DNA of 64,000 nucleotides from assembly GCA_019114265.1 (NCBI GenBank), contig DXFV01000012.1, positions 1-64,000 on the forward strand, in the 5' to 3' direction. A model generated the notes under the pieces. It did not search any database and had not been told where the DNA came from. It saw only the letters and a program-made list of their open reading frames with translations. Positions 1 through 7,725 of the stretch are shown here, one piece after another (positions within the stretch are counted from its first letter, which is position 1; every line of letters starts with the position of its first letter). Origin of the DNA: Anaerofilum faecale (lineage in GTDB: Bacteria > Bacillota > Clostridia > Oscillospirales > Ruminococcaceae). Position numbers and translations under genes: made by a program.

Positions 1-25
1 GGGGGGAAGCCTCCCACAAAAACAC

Positions 26-57
26 AGCGCCGCCCCCGTTTCATCGGGGGCGGCGCT
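26..57 (-). terminator. Terminator of the rnf operon
   Basis: A perfect 13-bp inverted repeat (AGCGCCGCCCCCG and its complement) around a 6-nt loop lies just past the rnfB stop. Read on the minus strand it is followed by a T-rich stretch (GTGTTTTTG), as expected of an intrinsic terminator. Confidence 0.85.
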
Positions 58-67
58 GCGTATTGGT

Positions 68-859
68 TCAGAAATCCGCCGGCATGGCGATGACGTGGCG
101 GGGGCAGACCTCCACACACTTGCCGCATCCGGTGCACTTGTCGTAGTCGATGCGGGCCACAAAGTTATTCACCTTGATGGCGCCTTCGGGACAGTTCTTC
201 TCGCACTTCATGCAGGCGATGCAGCCGATGCTGCACTCCTTGTTGGTGATGGCGCCCTTTTCGTGGTTGGCGCACATCACCACCGGCTTATCCTGGGAGG
301 AATGCATCCAGATGATCTTCTGAGGGCAGACCTCCTTGCACACGCCGCAGCCGGTACACTTAGCCGGGTCCACACGGGCCAGGCCGTTCTCCACATGGAT
401 GGCGCCGAACGGGCAGGCCTTCTCACAGTCTCCGAAGCCGATGCAGCCGTAGGGGCAGGCGAACGGCCCGCCGTACATGGCCGCCGCGGCGCGGCAGCTG
501 GAAACGCCCTCGTACTCGTACTGGCGCTTGCAGATCTCGTTCGCGCCCTTGCAGCCAACCACCGCGTTCACCACGGCGGTCTCGCCGGCGTCCACCCCCA
601 TCACGGCGGCGGCGCCCTGCGCGGCGGCAGCGCCGCCCGGCACACACTTGTTCACCGGCGCGCCCTCCACGATGGCCTTGGCATAGTCGGCACAGCCGGC
701 ATAGCCGCAGGCGCCGCAGTTCGCGCCCGGCAGGCAGGCCTGCACCTGTCCGATGCGGGGATCTTCCTCCACCTGCATGAACTTGGCGGCCAGCACCAGA
801 ATGCCCGCGCCGATCAGGCCCACCACCGTGACCAGCACCACAGCAATTGCGATTGTCAT
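68..859 (-). CDS. rnfB: Rnf complex subunit RnfB (ferredoxin-side iron-sulfur protein)
   Basis: Electron-transfer subunit of the membrane Rnf complex, which oxidises reduced ferredoxin with NAD+ and pumps Na+ or H+. The 263-residue protein has one N-terminal membrane helix (residues 1-26), then the RnfB Fe-S domain (CLPGANCGACGYAGC, residues 42-56, with Cys72). Several [4Fe-4S] ferredoxin motifs follow: around Cys135-149, CTGCGVCKEVCP at 168-179, CIACMKCEKNCP near 213-224 and CTGCGKCVEVCP at 242-253. It is the last gene of rnfCDGEAB, 12 nt after rnfA. The length and extra clusters match clostridial RnfB. No cysteine of the visible motifs is missing. Confidence 0.95.
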   Translation of the reverse strand: MTIAIAVVLVTVVGLIGAGILVLAAKFMQVEEDPRIGQVQACLPGANCGACGYAGCADYAKAIVEGAPVNKCVPGGAAAAQGAAAVMGVDAGETAVVNAVVGCKGANEICKRQYEYEGVSSCRAAAAMYGGPFACPYGCIGFGDCEKACPFGAIHVENGLARVDPAKCTGCGVCKEVCPQKIIWMHSSQDKPVVMCANHEKGAITNKECSIGCIACMKCEKNCPEGAIKVNNFVARIDYDKCTGCGKCVEVCPRHVIAMPADF

Positions 860-871
860 CCTGCTACCTCC

Positions 872-1492
872 TCAAGAAAAGATGTTTTCGATGATGCCGC
901 CGAAGCCCATGAAGGAAATGCTGGTGAAGGACGCCGCCACCAGGGTGATGGGCAGGCCCTCGAAGCATTTGGGGGGCTTGGCGTCCTCCAGGCGCTTGCG
1001 CACGCCGGAGAACAGCACCATGGCCAGCAGAAAGCCCACGCCCGCGCCCGCCGCGCAGACGATGCTCTCGATGAAGCTGTAGCCGTTGTCGATGTTCAGG
1101 ATGGTCACGCCCAGCACCGCGCAGTTGGTGGTGATGAGCGGCAGGTACACGCCCAGCGCCTTGTGCAGCGGCGGCATGTATTTCTTCATGATGATCTCCA
1201 CCAGCTGCACCAGCACGGCGATGATCAGGATGAACACGATGGTCTGCAGATAGCCCAGATCCCAGCGCAGCTCGCCGGTGGCGGGATCGATGGGTTTCAG
1301 CAGATAGGTCTGGATGGGCCAGGTGACGGCGGTGGCCAGCGTCATGACGAAGATCACGGCGCAGCTCATGCCGAAGGCCGAATTGAGCTTTTTGGATACG
1401 CCCAGGAAGGGGCAGATGCCCAGGAATTTCGCCAGCACGTAGTTATCCACAAGGATCATGCTGAAGAAGATCATGGCGAGTTTGGCGGCCAT
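872..1492 (-). CDS. rnfA: Rnf complex membrane subunit RnfA
   Basis: Integral membrane subunit of the ion-translocating Rnf complex. The 206-residue protein is hydrophobic throughout with about six predicted helices. It carries the family stretches LVDNYVLAKFLGICPFLGVS near the N-terminus and LITTNCAVLGV in the middle, whose cysteines are the conserved pair that binds a membrane-embedded cluster in Rnf/Nqr. The ATG overlaps the last base of the rnfE stop, which implies translational coupling. The paralogue RnfE lies immediately upstream. The family assignment is secure from sequence and operon position. Confidence 0.95.
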   Translation of the reverse strand: MAAKLAMIFFSMILVDNYVLAKFLGICPFLGVSKKLNSAFGMSCAVIFVMTLATAVTWPIQTYLLKPIDPATGELRWDLGYLQTIVFILIIAVLVQLVEIIMKKYMPPLHKALGVYLPLITTNCAVLGVTILNIDNGYSFIESIVCAAGAGVGFLLAMVLFSGVRKRLEDAKPPKCFEGLPITLVAASFTSISFMGFGGIIENIFS

Positions 1493-2160
1493 CAGTTACA
1501 CGCTCCTTTCGACTGGCAGTTCGCGGCCGAGGGGCAGCCCTCACAGCCGATGGCCCGCTTTTTGCGCTGGCCCATCTTGGTCTCGATGAACACCACCAGC
1601 GCCATCAGCACGCCGAAGGTGAAGAAGCCGCCCGGAGGGGTGCCCATCATGGTGATGCAGTTTTCCTCGGGCAGCAGACGCATGCCGAAGAAGGTGCCCG
1701 CGCCCAGGATCTCACGGATGGAGGCCATCACCAGCAGGGTGGCGGTGAAGCCCAGGCCCATGCCCAGACCGTCCAGCGCGGAGTCCAGCACGCCGTTCTT
1801 GGAGGCGAACATCTCGGCGCGGCCGAGGATGATGCAGTTCACCACGATCAGGGGCAGATACACGCCCAGCGCGCTGTACAGATCCTGCGCGAAGGCCTGC
1901 ACCAGCATCTGCACGATGGTCACGAAGGCGGCGATGACGGTGATATAGGCCGGCAGACGCACCTTGTCGGGGATCACCTTGCGCAGGGAGCTGATGGCGA
2001 TGTTGGAGCACACCAGCACGAAGGTGGCGGCCAGACCCATGCCGACGCCGTTGAAGGCGGCGGTGGTCACGGCGAGGGTGGGACAGGTGCCCAGCACCAG
2101 CCGCAGCACCGGGTTTTCCTTCAGGATGCCGTTGGTGAGGATGGACAGTTTCTTATTCAT
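1492..2160 (-). CDS. rnfE: Rnf complex membrane subunit RnfE
   Basis: Second of the paired RnfA/RnfE membrane subunits that form the central ion and electron channel. The 222-residue protein opens MNKKLSILTNGILKENPVL, contains LVLGTCPTLAVT and LIVVNCIILGRAE with the conserved membrane cysteines, and has about six hydrophobic helices. Its C-terminus has a small cysteine-rich tail (CEGCPSAANC) that many Rnf/Nqr relatives lack; I cannot say whether it binds metal. It starts 1 nt after the rnfG stop and ends inside the rnfA start. Confidence 0.95.
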   Translation of the reverse strand: MNKKLSILTNGILKENPVLRLVLGTCPTLAVTTAAFNGVGMGLAATFVLVCSNIAISSLRKVIPDKVRLPAYITVIAAFVTIVQMLVQAFAQDLYSALGVYLPLIVVNCIILGRAEMFASKNGVLDSALDGLGMGLGFTATLLVMASIREILGAGTFFGMRLLPEENCITMMGTPPGGFFTFGVLMALVVFIETKMGQRKKRAIGCEGCPSAANCQSKGACN

Positions 2161-2161
2161 C

Positions 2162-2704
2162 TTACATGCCCTCCTTCAGCTGATTGTAGGCGTCGATGGC
2201 GGTGTTCAGCGCCTGTACGGCGGCCTTGCTGGAGACGGTGGCCCCGGCCAGGGCGTCGATGTCGCCGATGGCAAAGCTCTCGGCCGGCATGCCGGCGAAC
2301 TGGGCGGCAAAGCTCGAATCCTCATACAGGCGGCTGCCGTAGCCCTTGGTCTCGCTGTTCTCCAGGAACTTCACGCCGATGATGGTGCCCTCCATGTCGA
2401 AGGCCACCACGCAGGGCACCTTGCCGCCGAAGCCCTGGCCCTGCACCTTCATCACGATGCCGGCGCCGCCCTCGTCCTTCTGGACGTCCAGCACGTCGGC
2501 GTTGTCGATGCCCTCCACCGGCACGAAGCTGGTGGCGGCGGGCATCACTTCATAGTAGGCGGCCTGGGCCACCTTGCGCTCGTTCTCTTTGATCACCGGC
2601 GCGGTGAGCTGATTCGTCAGCGCCAGCAGCAGCGAGGTCACGATGCAGATCACCACCAGAACCACTATGGGCTTGGCGTATTCATTCCACTGCTTGCTTG
2701 TCAT
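2162..2704 (-). CDS. rnfG: Rnf complex subunit RnfG (covalent FMN carrier)
   Basis: Periplasm-facing flavoprotein of the Rnf complex. The 180-residue protein has one N-terminal helix (about residues 9-29) and an FMN-binding domain ending in DALAGATVSS near residue 150-159. The Thr in that motif is the expected site of covalent FMN attachment by ApbE; no apbE is in this window. The gene overlaps the end of rnfD by 4 nt and is followed directly by rnfE. The length is normal for clostridial RnfG. Confidence 0.94.
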   Translation of the reverse strand: MTSKQWNEYAKPIVVLVVICIVTSLLLALTNQLTAPVIKENERKVAQAAYYEVMPAATSFVPVEGIDNADVLDVQKDEGGAGIVMKVQGQGFGGKVPCVVAFDMEGTIIGVKFLENSETKGYGSRLYEDSSFAAQFAGMPAESFAIGDIDALAGATVSSKAAVQALNTAIDAYNQLKEGM

Positions 2705-3636
2705 TTCTTTTTGGCACCTCCCAGCGGTTTCTGGCGGGTCAGATCATTGATATAGGGGACCAGCAGGTTCATCAGCAGGATGGCGTAGGACACGCCCTCC
2801 GCCATGTTGCCCCAGTAGCGGATGGCCCAGGTGATGATGCCCAGGCCGATGCCGAAGACGATCTTGCCCTTGAGGGTGAAGGGGCTGGTGACGTAGTCGG
2901 TGGCCATGAACACAGCGCCGAACAGCAGGCCGCCGCCCAGCACGTGCAGCATCACATGGCTGGGCCCAACGAACACCAGCGCCAGCACCGCCACGGTGCC
3001 CACATAGGCCAGCGGGATGGCGGGGGAGATGGTGCGGGTGGCAACCAGCCAGATAAAGCCCAGCAGGATGGCCAGCGCGCAGGTCTCGCCCAGCACGCCG
3101 CCGTGCACGCCCAAAAACAGGTCCAGCACAGGCAGGGGATCGGTCTGGCCGGCCACCAGCGGGGTGGCGCCGGCCAGGGCGTCGGTGCCGGAGATGGTGC
3201 GGGGGAAGGTCCAGTTGGTCATGGCGCCGGTGAAGCTGCCGAACAGCACCAGACGGCCCATCAGGGCGGGGTTGGCCAGGTTGAAGCCCAGGCCGCCGAA
3301 CAGCTGCTTGGTGATGACGATGGCAACAAAGCTGCCCAGCACCACCATCCACAGCGGCAGGGTGACCGGCACGTTCATCGCCAAAATCAGGCCGGTGACA
3401 ACGGCCGACAGGTCGCCCACCGGGATGGGCTTTTTCATCAGATAGCAGTACAGATACTCAAACGCCACACAGGCAAACACGGCCACGGCTTCCACCAGCA
3501 GCGCGCGCAGGCCGAAGATCCAGGCGCTGGCCACCACGCAGGGCAGCAGCGCGATGATGACGTTCCGCATCAGCCGGCGGGTGGAGGAGCGGTCCACGAT
3601 ATGGGGGGAGGCGGTGACGATCAGGTTCTTCTCCAT
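2701..3636 (-). CDS. rnfD: Rnf complex membrane subunit RnfD (covalent FMN)
   Basis: Membrane flavoprotein of the Rnf complex, homologous to NqrB. The 311-residue sequence begins with a short cytosolic arm (SPHIVDRSSTRRLM), followed by about nine hydrophobic helices. The flavinylation motif SGTDALAGATPLV has its Thr at residue 158. GGLGFNLANPALMGR just before it is typical of the family. Its start shares one base with the rnfC stop and its end overlaps rnfG by 4 nt, so translation is probably coupled across the operon. Confidence 0.95.
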   Translation of the reverse strand: MEKNLIVTASPHIVDRSSTRRLMRNVIIALLPCVVASAWIFGLRALLVEAVAVFACVAFEYLYCYLMKKPIPVGDLSAVVTGLILAMNVPVTLPLWMVVLGSFVAIVITKQLFGGLGFNLANPALMGRLVLFGSFTGAMTNWTFPRTISGTDALAGATPLVAGQTDPLPVLDLFLGVHGGVLGETCALAILLGFIWLVATRTISPAIPLAYVGTVAVLALVFVGPSHVMLHVLGGGLLFGAVFMATDYVTSPFTLKGKIVFGIGLGIITWAIRYWGNMAEGVSYAILLMNLLVPYINDLTRQKPLGGAKKK

Positions 3637-4949
3637 TACTTTTTGCCTCCTTTACGTTTCAGGGTGTCTTTGGCCAGCGCCATCGTCTGGGCGACGGGGC
3701 GTTTGGCCGGGCAGACGAAGCTGCAGGTGCCGCAGGCCATGCACAGATCCACCATCATGGCGTCCAGCGCTTCCACGTTGCCGCGGGTGTAGGCGCCGGC
3801 GATCTCCACCGGACTGAGGCCCATCGGGCAGGCGGAAATGCAGCGGCCGCAGCGGATGCAGGGCTGCACGGCAGGCAGATGCGCGGCCTTCTCGCTGAGC
3901 ACCAGAAGGCCGTTGTTCTGCTTCAGGACGGGGAAATCCAGGCTCATCTGGGCGGTGCCCATCATCGGGCCGCCGGTGATCACCTTGGCCGGCTCGGCCT
4001 TGGTGCCGCAGAAGTCCAGGATGTGGCGCAGCGGGGTGCCGATGATCGCCTCCACGTTGGCGGGCTTGGCCACGGCGTCGCCCTCCACGGTGAGGCGCTT
4101 GGTCACCAGCGGCATGCCGGTGCGCAGGTATTTGCCCAGGGTGGACACGGTGGTGACGTTCATCACGATCACGCCCACGTCGCTGGGCAGGCCGCCGCGG
4201 GGAACTTCACGGCCGGTGGTCTTTTCGATCAGCACCTTCTCGGCGCCCTGCGGGTAGCGGCTGGGCAGCGGCACCACCGTCACGTTCGGCTCGCTCTGGA
4301 ACACGGTGAACATCCGGTCCATCGCATCGGGCTTGTTGCGCTCGATGCCGATCAGGCAGCGGGGGATCTCGAGGTATTTCATCACGGCGCGGATGCCCTC
4401 GGCCACCGTGTCGGCGCACTCGAGGAATTCGCGGTTGTCGGCGGTGAGGTACGGCTCGCACTCGGCGCCGTTGATCACCAGCGTGTCGATGGCCGACACA
4501 TCCTTCGGCGACAGCTTCACCGCAGTGGGGAAGCCTGCTCCGCCCAGGCCCACCAGACCGCAGTTCTGCACCGCCTTGATAAACCCGGCGTAGTCCTCCA
4601 CCACCGGCGGCTTCACAGACGCGTCCAGGGTCTGCTGGCCGTCGGGCTGGATCACCACCGCCTGCACGCTCCTGCCGGTCACATAGCGCACCGTCTCGAT
4701 GCCGGTGACGGTGCCCGACACGCCGCTGTGGATATCTGCGCTCACAAAGCCGCCGGCCTTTCCCACCAGGGTTCCCACGTCCACATGGTCGCCCTTTTTC
4801 ACCACCGGAACGGCGGGGGCGCCGATGTGCTGCTGCATGCACAGCACGATCTTATCCGGCAGCGGGATCTGCACCGTGGCCATGTGTGCCGTGCCCTTTT
4901 CGTGGGGCACCGCCGCGCCCAGCGCGGCACGTGACAACTTTTTCAACAT
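3636..4949 (-). CDS. rnfC: Rnf complex NADH-binding subunit RnfC
   Basis: Soluble subunit that docks NAD+/NADH and FMN and carries two [4Fe-4S] clusters. The 437-residue protein has the glycine-rich nucleotide loop GLVGLGGAGFPTAVKL near residue 131-146, a SLBB-like region in the middle, and C-terminal cluster motifs CIRCGRCISACPMG and CMACGTCSFVCPAKRP. It is the first gene of rnfCDGEAB. The ATG is chosen because GGAGG sits 9-10 nt upstream; HEKGTAHM near residue 16-23 is an internal Met without a better ribosome site. The Rnf operon probably feeds NADH to AdhE encoded further along. Confidence 0.95.
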   Translation of the reverse strand: MLKKLSRAALGAAVPHEKGTAHMATVQIPLPDKIVLCMQQHIGAPAVPVVKKGDHVDVGTLVGKAGGFVSADIHSGVSGTVTGIETVRYVTGRSVQAVVIQPDGQQTLDASVKPPVVEDYAGFIKAVQNCGLVGLGGAGFPTAVKLSPKDVSAIDTLVINGAECEPYLTADNREFLECADTVAEGIRAVMKYLEIPRCLIGIERNKPDAMDRMFTVFQSEPNVTVVPLPSRYPQGAEKVLIEKTTGREVPRGGLPSDVGVIVMNVTTVSTLGKYLRTGMPLVTKRLTVEGDAVAKPANVEAIIGTPLRHILDFCGTKAEPAKVITGGPMMGTAQMSLDFPVLKQNNGLLVLSEKAAHLPAVQPCIRCGRCISACPMGLSPVEIAGAYTRGNVEALDAMMVDLCMACGTCSFVCPAKRPVAQTMALAKDTLKRKGGKK

Positions 4950-5023
4950 GAATCACGTTCCTCCGTTCAATTTGGATCAGGAGCCGGGACGCCGGTTTTT
5001 GCCGCCCGCTCCGCATACAAACT

Positions 5024-5032
5024 ATTGTACCA
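5024..5032 (-). promoter_or_regulatory. Probable extended -10 promoter of the rnf operon
   Basis: On the minus strand TGGTACAAT (extended -10) lies 75 bases ahead of the rnfC start. No good -35 is seen at 16-18 nt, so the extended -10 carries the call. Confidence 0.45.
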
Positions 5033-5131
5033 TTTTGTTGGCCGCGCACGCAACTGCTGTTCGCAATTTCGCCGCTTTTTTTAATTTTTTCCAAAAAACC
5101 GCCCCCGGCAGTGTACCATCCCCGCAAATTG

Positions 5132-5140
5132 TGCTATACT
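5132..5140 (+). promoter_or_regulatory. Extended -10 promoter before the 38-residue peptide gene
   Basis: TGCTATACT is an extended -10 about 65 nt before the small gene. The possible -35 (TGTACC, 5112-5117) is weak. The same TGC/TGG-TATA(C/A)T form recurs before many genes in this window. Confidence 0.5.
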
Positions 5141-5204
5141 GAACAAAAGGGCGCAAAGCCCCGCCGGCCGCATCGGCCGCAAACAGGCAAGGGAGGCACA
5201 TGCC

Positions 5205-5321
5205 ATGAAATGGTTCTGGAAACTGCTCATCATCCTGTCCGCTGCCGCGGCCGTGGCGGCGCTGCTCCGGCCCCAGCCCGAGCACTATGTGCAGGTTTAC
5301 AGCAACGACACCGAGCTTTGA
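5205..5321 (+). CDS. Small membrane peptide, 38 residues, unknown function
   Basis: A 38-codon reading frame with a strong ribosome site (GGGAGG, 9 nt before ATG) and its own extended -10 promoter. The peptide starts MKWFWKLLIILSAAAA, a single hydrophobic helix with a positive N-terminus, and ends in a short polar tail (VQVYSNDTEL). The gene lies between the divergent rnf operon and the MATE exporter and is followed by a hairpin, so it may be its own unit or the leader of the exporter gene. I do not recognise the family. The good translation signals make it a real gene more likely than not, but nothing supports a function. Confidence 0.55.
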   Translation: MKWFWKLLIILSAAAAVAALLRPQPEHYVQVYSNDTEL

Positions 5322-5329
5322 TCTTCGGC

Positions 5330-5366
5330 AAAGGCGCGCTGCGGGCAGCCCTCGCGGCGCGCCTTT
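5330..5366 (+). terminator. Hairpin between the small peptide gene and the MATE exporter
   Basis: A perfect 10-bp inverted repeat (AAAGGCGCGC/GCGCGCCTTT) is followed after 8 nt by TTTTTT. It may be a weak terminator or an attenuator, since the exporter start is only 34 nt further and no separate promoter is evident. Confidence 0.45.
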
Positions 5367-5400
5367 GCTCTGCCCATTTTTTACATAAAGGAGTATATGC

Positions 5401-6702
5401 ATGAACACCCGCGCGTTTTTCCGGGCCGTGCTGCCCAGCATGCTCAGCCAGCTTCTGAACGGCTTTTTCATCATCGTGGACGGCTTCTTCATCGGCGGCG
5501 CGATGGGGGACGAGGGCCTGGCGGCCATCAATGTGGCCTGGCCGGTGGTGGCGGTGCTGATGAGCACCGGCCTGGGCATCGGCACCGGCGGCGCGGTGCT
5601 GGCGGCGGCGGCGCGCGGCCGGGGCGACCGGGAGGCGGCCGGGCGCGCCCGCGGCACGGCGCTGACGGTGCTGGCGGCGGCCTGCTGCCTGCTCACCGGC
5701 TTCCTGCTTTTGTCCTACCGCGCCATCCTCCCGCTGATCGGCGCAAAAGACAGCCTCTATCCGCTGGCGGAGGAATATCTGCGGGTCATCGTGACGCTGG
5801 GCAGCGTGCAGGTGATCTCGGCCGGGCTGATGCCGCTGCTGCGCGGGATGGGCCGTCCGCTGGCCGCGATGGGCGTGATGGTGGAGGGCCTTCTGCTGAA
5901 CATCTTCCTCGACTGGCTGTTCGTGTGGGTGCTGCAGGGCGGCATGGCGGGCGCCGCCATCGCCACCATCACCGCCCAGGCGGCGGGCATCCCGGTGGGG
6001 CTGTGGCTGCTGCTGCGCGACAGGGGCGTCCCCTGCCGCCGCGCCCAGTTCGTGCCCCGCGCGCGGCTGTGCGGGCGCATTTTGGCGCTGGGCGCGTCGC
6101 CCTTTGCACTGTCGGTGTCGGCCAGCGTGGTCATCCTGCTCACCAACCTGCAGGCGCTGCGCTGCGGCGGCACCGAGGCGGTGGCGGTGTATGCGGTGCT
6201 GAGCTATGTGTTCGGCAGCCTGTACCCGCTGCTCACCGGCGTGGGCGAGGGCGCACAGCCGCTCATCAGCTACTGCCACGGCGCGGGCGACCGGGCGGGG
6301 CTGCGCTTCCTGCGCCGCGCCTGCTTTGCGCTGTCGCTGGGCTGCGCGCTGGTGCTGGCGGGCGGCGCCTGGCTGGCGCGCACACAGGCGGGCATCCTGT
6401 TCGGGGCCGGCCCCGACACCGCCGCCGAGGCCGCCCGCGCGATGCTGTGGGTGTGCCTGTGCCTGCCGTTTTACGGCATCGCCCGCATCTGCAGCAGCTA
6501 CTTCTGCGCCACCGGGCAGGCGAAGCTGGCCAGCCTGCTGGCCTTTGGGGAACCGCTGGCCGCCCAGCCGCTGGCGCTGTTTTTGCTGCCGCTGGCCTTT
6601 GGGCTGGACGGCGTGTGGTCCAGCCTGCTGGCGGCCTATCTGGCGCTGGCGGCGGCGGGGCTGTTCCTGCTGCGGCGGCTGCTGGCCGCCGGCATTGAAT
6701 GA
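5401..6702 (+). CDS. MATE-family multidrug/Na+ antiporter
   Basis: Inner-membrane exporter of the MATE family (NorM/DinF/MepA type), which extrudes cationic compounds in exchange for Na+ or H+. The 433-residue protein has about twelve hydrophobic helices in two homologous halves. The N-terminus (PSMLSQLLNGFFIIVDGFFI) matches the family pattern of a polar, Asn/Asp-containing first helix, and GVGEGAQPLISYCHGAG near residue 280 is the typical start of the second half. The start codon has AAGGAG about 8 nt upstream. An acetyltransferase gene follows after 12 nt, so the two are probably cotranscribed. The substrate cannot be read from sequence. Confidence 0.88.
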   Translation: MNTRAFFRAVLPSMLSQLLNGFFIIVDGFFIGGAMGDEGLAAINVAWPVVAVLMSTGLGIGTGGAVLAAAARGRGDREAAGRARGTALTVLAAACCLLTGFLLLSYRAILPLIGAKDSLYPLAEEYLRVIVTLGSVQVISAGLMPLLRGMGRPLAAMGVMVEGLLLNIFLDWLFVWVLQGGMAGAAIATITAQAAGIPVGLWLLLRDRGVPCRRAQFVPRARLCGRILALGASPFALSVSASVVILLTNLQALRCGGTEAVAVYAVLSYVFGSLYPLLTGVGEGAQPLISYCHGAGDRAGLRFLRRACFALSLGCALVLAGGAWLARTQAGILFGAGPDTAAEAARAMLWVCLCLPFYGIARICSSYFCATGQAKLASLLAFGEPLAAQPLALFLLPLAFGLDGVWSSLLAAYLALAAAGLFLLRRLLAAGIE

Positions 6703-6714
6703 GGAGGGAAAACC

Positions 6715-7179
6715 ATGTATAGTCTGCGCAGATACCGGCGCGGCGATGCGGCCGCGCTGGCCGAAGTGTTCGAGGCGGCGGTGCGGGGCACGGCCTGCCG
6801 CGACTACACCCCCGCCCAGATCGACGCCTGGGCCGCCTCCGCCCCCGCTGTGGCCGGGCGGGAGGAGTGGTTCTCGCGCCTGTATACGGTGGTGGCCGAA
6901 CAGGACGGCCGCCCTGTGGCATACGGCAGCATCGACGACACCGGCTACCTCGACCACCTGTTCGTCTGCCCCGAGGCGGGCGGGCAGGGGATGGCGTCGG
7001 CCATCTGCGCCCGGCTGGAGGGCTGGGCGGCCGGGCGCGGCATCCGGCGGCTGACGGTGCACGCCTCGCGCACGGCGCGGCCCTTTTTTGAAATGCGCGG
7101 CTGGCGGGTGACGGCGGCGCAGCAGGTGCCGCTGCGCGGGCAGGTGCTGGAGAACTTTGCGATGGAATACATCCCGTGA
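6715..7179 (+). CDS. GNAT-family N-acetyltransferase
   Basis: Predicted acetyl-CoA-dependent acetyltransferase of 154 residues. The acetyl-CoA loop is visible as VCPEAGGQGMASAICARLE (residues about 84-102), with the preceding strand YGSIDDTGYLDHLF and the C-terminal strand ASRTARPFFEMRGWRV. The overall arrangement resembles the YafP/ElaA-like branch. The gene follows the MATE exporter by 12 nt with GAGGAGGG ahead of the ATG, and shares a bidirectional terminator with rpsT. The substrate is unknown; pairing with a drug exporter hints at detoxification, which is inference only. Confidence 0.82.
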   Translation: MYSLRRYRRGDAAALAEVFEAAVRGTACRDYTPAQIDAWAASAPAVAGREEWFSRLYTVVAEQDGRPVAYGSIDDTGYLDHLFVCPEAGGQGMASAICARLEGWAAGRGIRRLTVHASRTARPFFEMRGWRVTAAQQVPLRGQVLENFAMEYIP

Positions 7180-7187
7180 ACACAAAG

Positions 7188-7221
7188 AAAAAGACGCTTC
7201 CAAACACGGAAGCGTCTTTTT
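7188..7221. terminator. Bidirectional terminator between the acetyltransferase gene and rpsT
   Basis: A 14-bp perfect stem (AAAAAGACGCTTCC and complement) around AAACAC has T-runs in both directions and serves the two convergent genes. Confidence 0.92.
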
Positions 7222-7237
7222 GCGGTTCACAAATCAA

Positions 7238-7501
7238 TCAAGCGTTGGCCTTGTTGGCACGTTTCGCCATGCGGCTGATCTTGCGGGCAGCGGTGTTCTT
7301 GTGCAGCACACCCTTGCTGGCAGCCTTGTCAATGGCGGAAACAGCGGCAACCACAGCAGCTTCTTTATCGGCGGCGCCGGCGGCAATGGCGGCATCGGCC
7401 TTCTTTACTACTGTTTTCAGGTTGGACTTAATCGCTTTGTTGTGCAGGTTCTCTTTCTTGGCCTGAACCACACGGTCCTTCTGCGATTTAATGTTAGGCA
7501 T
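7238..7501 (-). CDS. rpsT: 30S ribosomal protein S20
   Basis: Primary 16S rRNA-binding protein of the small subunit, 87 residues from [11 protein letters not shown]. Lys/Ala-rich helical sequence with the family features [15 protein letters not shown] and [19 protein letters not shown]. The ATG is chosen because GGAGGTGG lies directly upstream; an in-frame Met 11 codons earlier would sit on that ribosome site. Monocistronic, ending at a bidirectional terminator. Confidence 0.96.
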   Translation of the reverse strand: MPNIKSQKDRVVQAKKENLHNKAIKSNLKTVVKKADAAIAAGAADKEAAVVAAVSAIDKAASKGVLHKNTAARKISRMAKRANKANA

Positions 7502-7725
7502 AATACCACCTCCTTGATACCCATAACAGTGCAATTAATCATACCACTTTTTCGGGCTGTGTGCAAGCGTTTTTTCTCAAAAAACCAGAAACTTTCTGTA
7601 TTTCCGGCAATTGTGCCGCCCGGTGGGCGGCGGGAGCGTCAAATTGTGGCAAAAAAGCCCACGCATACCGCGCCGGAGCCGCCGCATACACTTGCAGCAG
7701 CAAACAAAAAGGGGGCGGTGCGGGT

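Noticed and set aside
1..15. GGGGGGAAGCCTCCC at the left edge looks like the end of a dispersed-repeat unit.
   Set aside because: Too short and cut by the window edge to be called a copy.
95..1948. Long open frame opposite the rnf genes.
   Set aside because: A shadow of the rnfB/rnfA/rnfE genes on the other strand; low-complexity His/Ala composition and no ribosome site.
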